The notes under the pieces: generated by a model
Seen by the model: only the letters and a program-made list of their open reading frames with translations
The model's database searches: none
Told to the model about the DNA's origin: nothing
In this document: positions 62,037-64,000 of the stretch, piece by piece
Numbering within the stretch: position 1 is the stretch's first letter
How the letters are laid out: each line of letters opens with the position of its first letter
From: Microcoleus sp. AS-A8
GTDB taxonomy: Bacteria; Cyanobacteriota; Cyanobacteriia; Cyanobacteriales; Coleofasciculaceae
Assembly (NCBI GenBank): GCA_039962225.1
Contig: JAMPKV010000004.1
Coordinates: forward strand, 248,001 to 312,000
Reading direction: 5' to 3'
DNA: 64,000 nt
Program-made: the position numbers and the translations under genes

Positions 62037-62050
62037 CAGCGTTGTTATGC
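62037..62050 (-). other. attC-like end C after the AbiV gene
   Basis: On the minus strand GCATAACAACGCTGATGCAG starts 11 bp beyond the AbiV stop. It shares GCATAACAA with end B and TAACAA-N-CGC with end A. The rest of the potential site (to about 61940) has partial pairings only, so it may be decayed. Confidence 0.35.
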
Positions 62051-62060
62051 TGCTCTCTGC

Positions 62061-62588
62061 TCACATCATGTATTGTGAATTACTTTCTCTAAAGGTATCA
62101 ACCTCGTCTATAAGTCGGTTCCATGCACTAGCTCCCGTTCCTGTATATGTTCCCTGAATTTCGGCTAATATCTCGCCACCAATACATATGAGAAGAAAAG
62201 AATCTTTAGAATCAATCATTTGCTCAGGTACCAAGACTCCTTCTGGGCTTATTTCTGCATACAAGGCTTTATTTCGCAATTTAAATAACTCTTCTTCTCG
62301 AAACCACTTTGCAAAACGATTCTCATTTTCTCCATAAATCCGAGTGACACGCGAATTTATTAATAATGTTGTATAAACTGCATAAATGTACTTATTTTGA
62401 TGCTTGTAAAAAGCTTTCTTGTCCAATTTTCCTGAAACTTTTTTGTTACCTAAAATAATAACTTTTCCTACTTCTTCAATTAACGAAATAGCGAAAAAAG
62501 TGGAAAGGGCATAATCACCTTCTTGGAAAAAACGCTGACTAAGCCTCCAGTATTTTTCAAGATGCTCTCGATGTTGTTCGCCAATCAT
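62061..62588 (-). CDS. AbiV family abortive infection protein
   Basis: 175 residues. The N-terminal block LEKYWRLSQRFFQEGDYALS and FFAISLIEEVGKVIILG matches the AbiV pattern (A-x-x-x-a-x-x-L-x-x-x-x-x-Y-x-x-A-x-x-L-a-x-x-s-x-EE-x-G-K), a HEPN-like helical fold. In Lactococcus AbiV blocks phage late translation. Cyanobacterial members are untested. It stands alone, with 370 bp of non-coding DNA upstream. Confidence 0.75.
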   Translation of the reverse strand: MIGEQHREHLEKYWRLSQRFFQEGDYALSTFFAISLIEEVGKVIILGNKKVSGKLDKKAFYKHQNKYIYAVYTTLLINSRVTRIYGENENRFAKWFREEELFKLRNKALYAEISPEGVLVPEQMIDSKDSFLLICIGGEILAEIQGTYTGTGASAWNRLIDEVDTFRESNSQYMM

Positions 62589-62846
62589 ACTCTAAAAAAC
62601 TTTGTATCCAGTACTTAACTTTTACTCAAGTAACAGCATTTCAAAAACCGTTGCCTGAAGCGTGTCTACTCAACGCTTTCGCTGCACCTTGCTCGTCAGG
62701 AGATTCCTGCTTTTGATGTCTATCTCAAACAGAAAACAATTTCCAATTTCTCAAAAGCAATTTAATAGTTTATACCAAAATTAAAGATGCTGAATTAGCG
62801 CCATAGGATACAGCCCTAATCAAAGCCAGGGGAGTAAGAATCAAAG
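62589..62846. other. Intergenic stretch upstream of AbiV
   Basis: No gene is supported. ACTCAAC (62668-62674) fits the attC R'' consensus RYYYAAC on the plus strand, but no partner is seen. Confidence 0.4.
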
Positions 62847-62869
62847 CCTCTCTCCTTGTAGGAGAGAGG
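62847..62869. repeat. Perfect CCTCTCTCC/GGAGAGAGG palindrome
   Basis: CCTCTCTCC-TTGTA-GGAGAGAGG with flank TCAAAG on the left. A decayed copy lies at 48657-48697. Confidence 0.75.
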
Positions 62870-62958
62870 TTTTGAGAGAGGTAAGAGTGTACCTCATCCA
62901 ATCGAGAAAGGCGATATTTACGCGCAACCTATAAAGAGATCGCAAACGTCTTGCTTCG

Positions 62959-64000
62959 CTACGCTAACATCCCGTCACTGACTGCCACGCGGGGTAGCCG
63001 ATGCTTAAAACTGCAAAGGATTTCCCAGGAAATGGTTCCTAAAGATTGTGCCCAGTCATCAGCAGATATTTGCAAACCTCCATCCTGCCCAATCAGCGTG
63101 ACCACTTCCCCAGTCTGTATATCGGGAAGGGCACTCACATCCAACATCATCTGATCCATTGTAATCGCGCCAATCTGCCGTACCTGCTGACCCCGAATCA
63201 GGACAGTCATTTTATTCGAGAGGTTACGAGGAACTCCGTCCGCGTAGCCAATACCAACGATCGCAATGCGCGTTTCCTCGTCGGCAATAAATTGATAACC
63301 ATAGCTAACACCTGTGCCAGGGGGAATCGTTTTCACTTGTGTTACTCGCGCTTTCACCTGCATCACTGGGTGGAGATCAACCGCATTTCGCAAGTGTTCA
63401 GCCGGGTAAAGCCCATACAAGGCAAGCCCCGCACGTACCCAATCGTAGTGTATTGATGAGTCTGCTAAGGTGGCAGCGGAGTTCGCTAAGTGTAAACAGG
63501 GTGGCTGAATTCCAGCATTCCGAAGTTGTGCGATCGCATCCTCAAAGCGCTGATGTTGCAGTCTCATAGTCGTGGGATCGGGACTATCAGCAGTAGCCAG
63601 ATGAGAGTAGATACTAGCAATTTTCAGATAAGGTAATCGCTTGACTAGCTGAACAAATTGCGTTGCCTCTTGCCAAGGCATCCCCAACCGTGACATTCCA
63701 GTATCTAGCTTCAGGTGTACGGGTAAGGTTTTTTTCAACCCACTCAGCGTTTCAGAAAACATCCAAGCTTGTTCGGGGGTGCAGATTGTGGGTTCCAATT
63801 GCCAATGTGCGATCGCTTTCACTTGTTCAGGAATATTCATCGCCCCCAAAAGCAAAATTGGTGCTTCAATCCCCGCTTCTCGCAGTTGAATCCCCTCTTG
63901 CAACGTGGCAACACATAGCCCACGCGCACCCGCCTCTAACGCAATTCGAGCAACCATTGTTGCCCCATGCCCATAGGCATCCGCTTTCACCACCGCCATC
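62959..64000 (-). CDS. alr: Alanine racemase (5' end outside the window)
   Basis: 346 residues visible, the N-terminus (about 40 residues) lies beyond base 64000. The PLP lysine is in MAVVKADAYGHGAT, the second catalytic base Tyr in GVSYGYQFIADEE, and the IVGIGYADGVPR motif is present. It makes D-alanine for peptidoglycan. The last three residues (MLA) and stop are encoded by a GCTTCGCTACGCTAAC repeat. Confidence 0.95.
   Translation of the reverse strand, partial: MAVVKADAYGHGATMVARIALEAGARGLCVATLQEGIQLREAGIEAPILLLGAMNIPEQVKAIAHWQLEPTICTPEQAWMFSETLSGLKKTLPVHLKLDTGMSRLGMPWQEATQFVQLVKRLPYLKIASIYSHLATADSPDPTTMRLQHQRFEDAIAQLRNAGIQPPCLHLANSAATLADSSIHYDWVRAGLALYGLYPAEHLRNAVDLHPVMQVKARVTQVKTIPPGTGVSYGYQFIADEETRIAIVGIGYADGVPRNLSNKMTVLIRGQQVRQIGAITMDQMMLDVSALPDIQTGEVVTLIGQDGGLQISADDWAQSLGTISWEILCSFKHRLPRVAVSDGMLA

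Noticed and set aside
62668-62674. ACTCAAC as another attC core
   Set aside because: Fits RYYYAAC but no partner core or palindrome is present; a 7-base degenerate match is expected by chance.
1-64000. CRISPR array, tmRNA, rnpB or rRNA
   Set aside because: No regularly spaced direct repeats and no conserved segments of these RNAs were seen on reading; short or diverged examples could be missed.

Overview
The window is from the chromosome of a filamentous cyanobacterium. It encodes ChlP, HemC, heme oxygenase, orange carotenoid protein, RpaA, an IctB-type protein, GlgA and a DUF4278 protein. GCGATCGC (HIP1) octamers are scattered throughout, as are palindromic repeats of the kind seen in large Coleofasciculus/Allocoleopsis/Microcoleus-type genomes. 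That genus-level guess rests on gene content and protein feel only. Most genes are ordinary housekeeping or photosynthesis genes in short transcription units. Mobile or repeat-derived DNA lies between them and sometimes inside them.

Layout. 1-10 kb: a histidine kinase tail, ictB, smpB, a TnpB-only insertion sequence, a glutamine riboswitch with an NtcA-type box ahead of a DUF4278 protein, a divergent DnaK, a Ser/Thr kinase with TPRs and a TMEM143/DUF3754 membrane protein. 10-24 kb: an alpha/beta hydrolase, rpaA, chlP, yidD, cysA, an oligopeptide/nickel-type solute-binding lipoprotein, a SpoIID protein, an FMN alpha-hydroxyacid oxidase, and a large cyclase with a UrtA-like (urea/amide) receptor domain. 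24-33 kb: a candidate structured RNA, hemC, heme oxygenase, a GAF-LuxR regulator, a second TnpB with a divergent ribbon-helix-helix gene, glgA, another candidate structured RNA, an MFS exporter and a beta-carbonic anhydrase.

33-43 kb is the most accessory part: an HTH-NACHT ATPase abutted by a broken TnpB, a mini zinc-ribbon gene, OCP, a degenerate receiver protein, a fasciclin protein, a leucine-rich repeat protein, an orphan antitoxin, a Uma2 nuclease and an NlpC/P60 endopeptidase. 42-49 kb: a class A beta-lactamase-like hydrolase, sugar-nucleotide and cupin genes, a Dabb protein, a sugar epimerase and an outer-membrane barrel-like protein. 49-55 kb: a complete branched-chain/hydrophobic amino-acid ABC transporter (receptor, two permeases, two ATPases), with a MITE-like repeat between its permease genes, then tRNA-Ser(GCT). 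55-64 kb: a GT4 glycosyltransferase, an MscS channel, a pentapeptide-repeat membrane protein, several small accessory genes and the 5'-truncated end of alr. Three of the accessory minus-strand units end in a shared attC-like motif.

The best leads are: (i) the combined NtcA-box/glutamine-riboswitch control of a small DUF4278 protein at 3.7-4.2 kb; (ii) the UrtA-domain/PAS/adenylate-cyclase fusion at 21-24 kb; (iii) the cassette-like minus-strand genes with attC-like ends at 59-62.6 kb; (iv) a near-duplicate upstream region shared by a mini zinc-ribbon gene and a fasciclin gene on either side of OCP. All calls come from reading the sequence. No database search or folding program was run.
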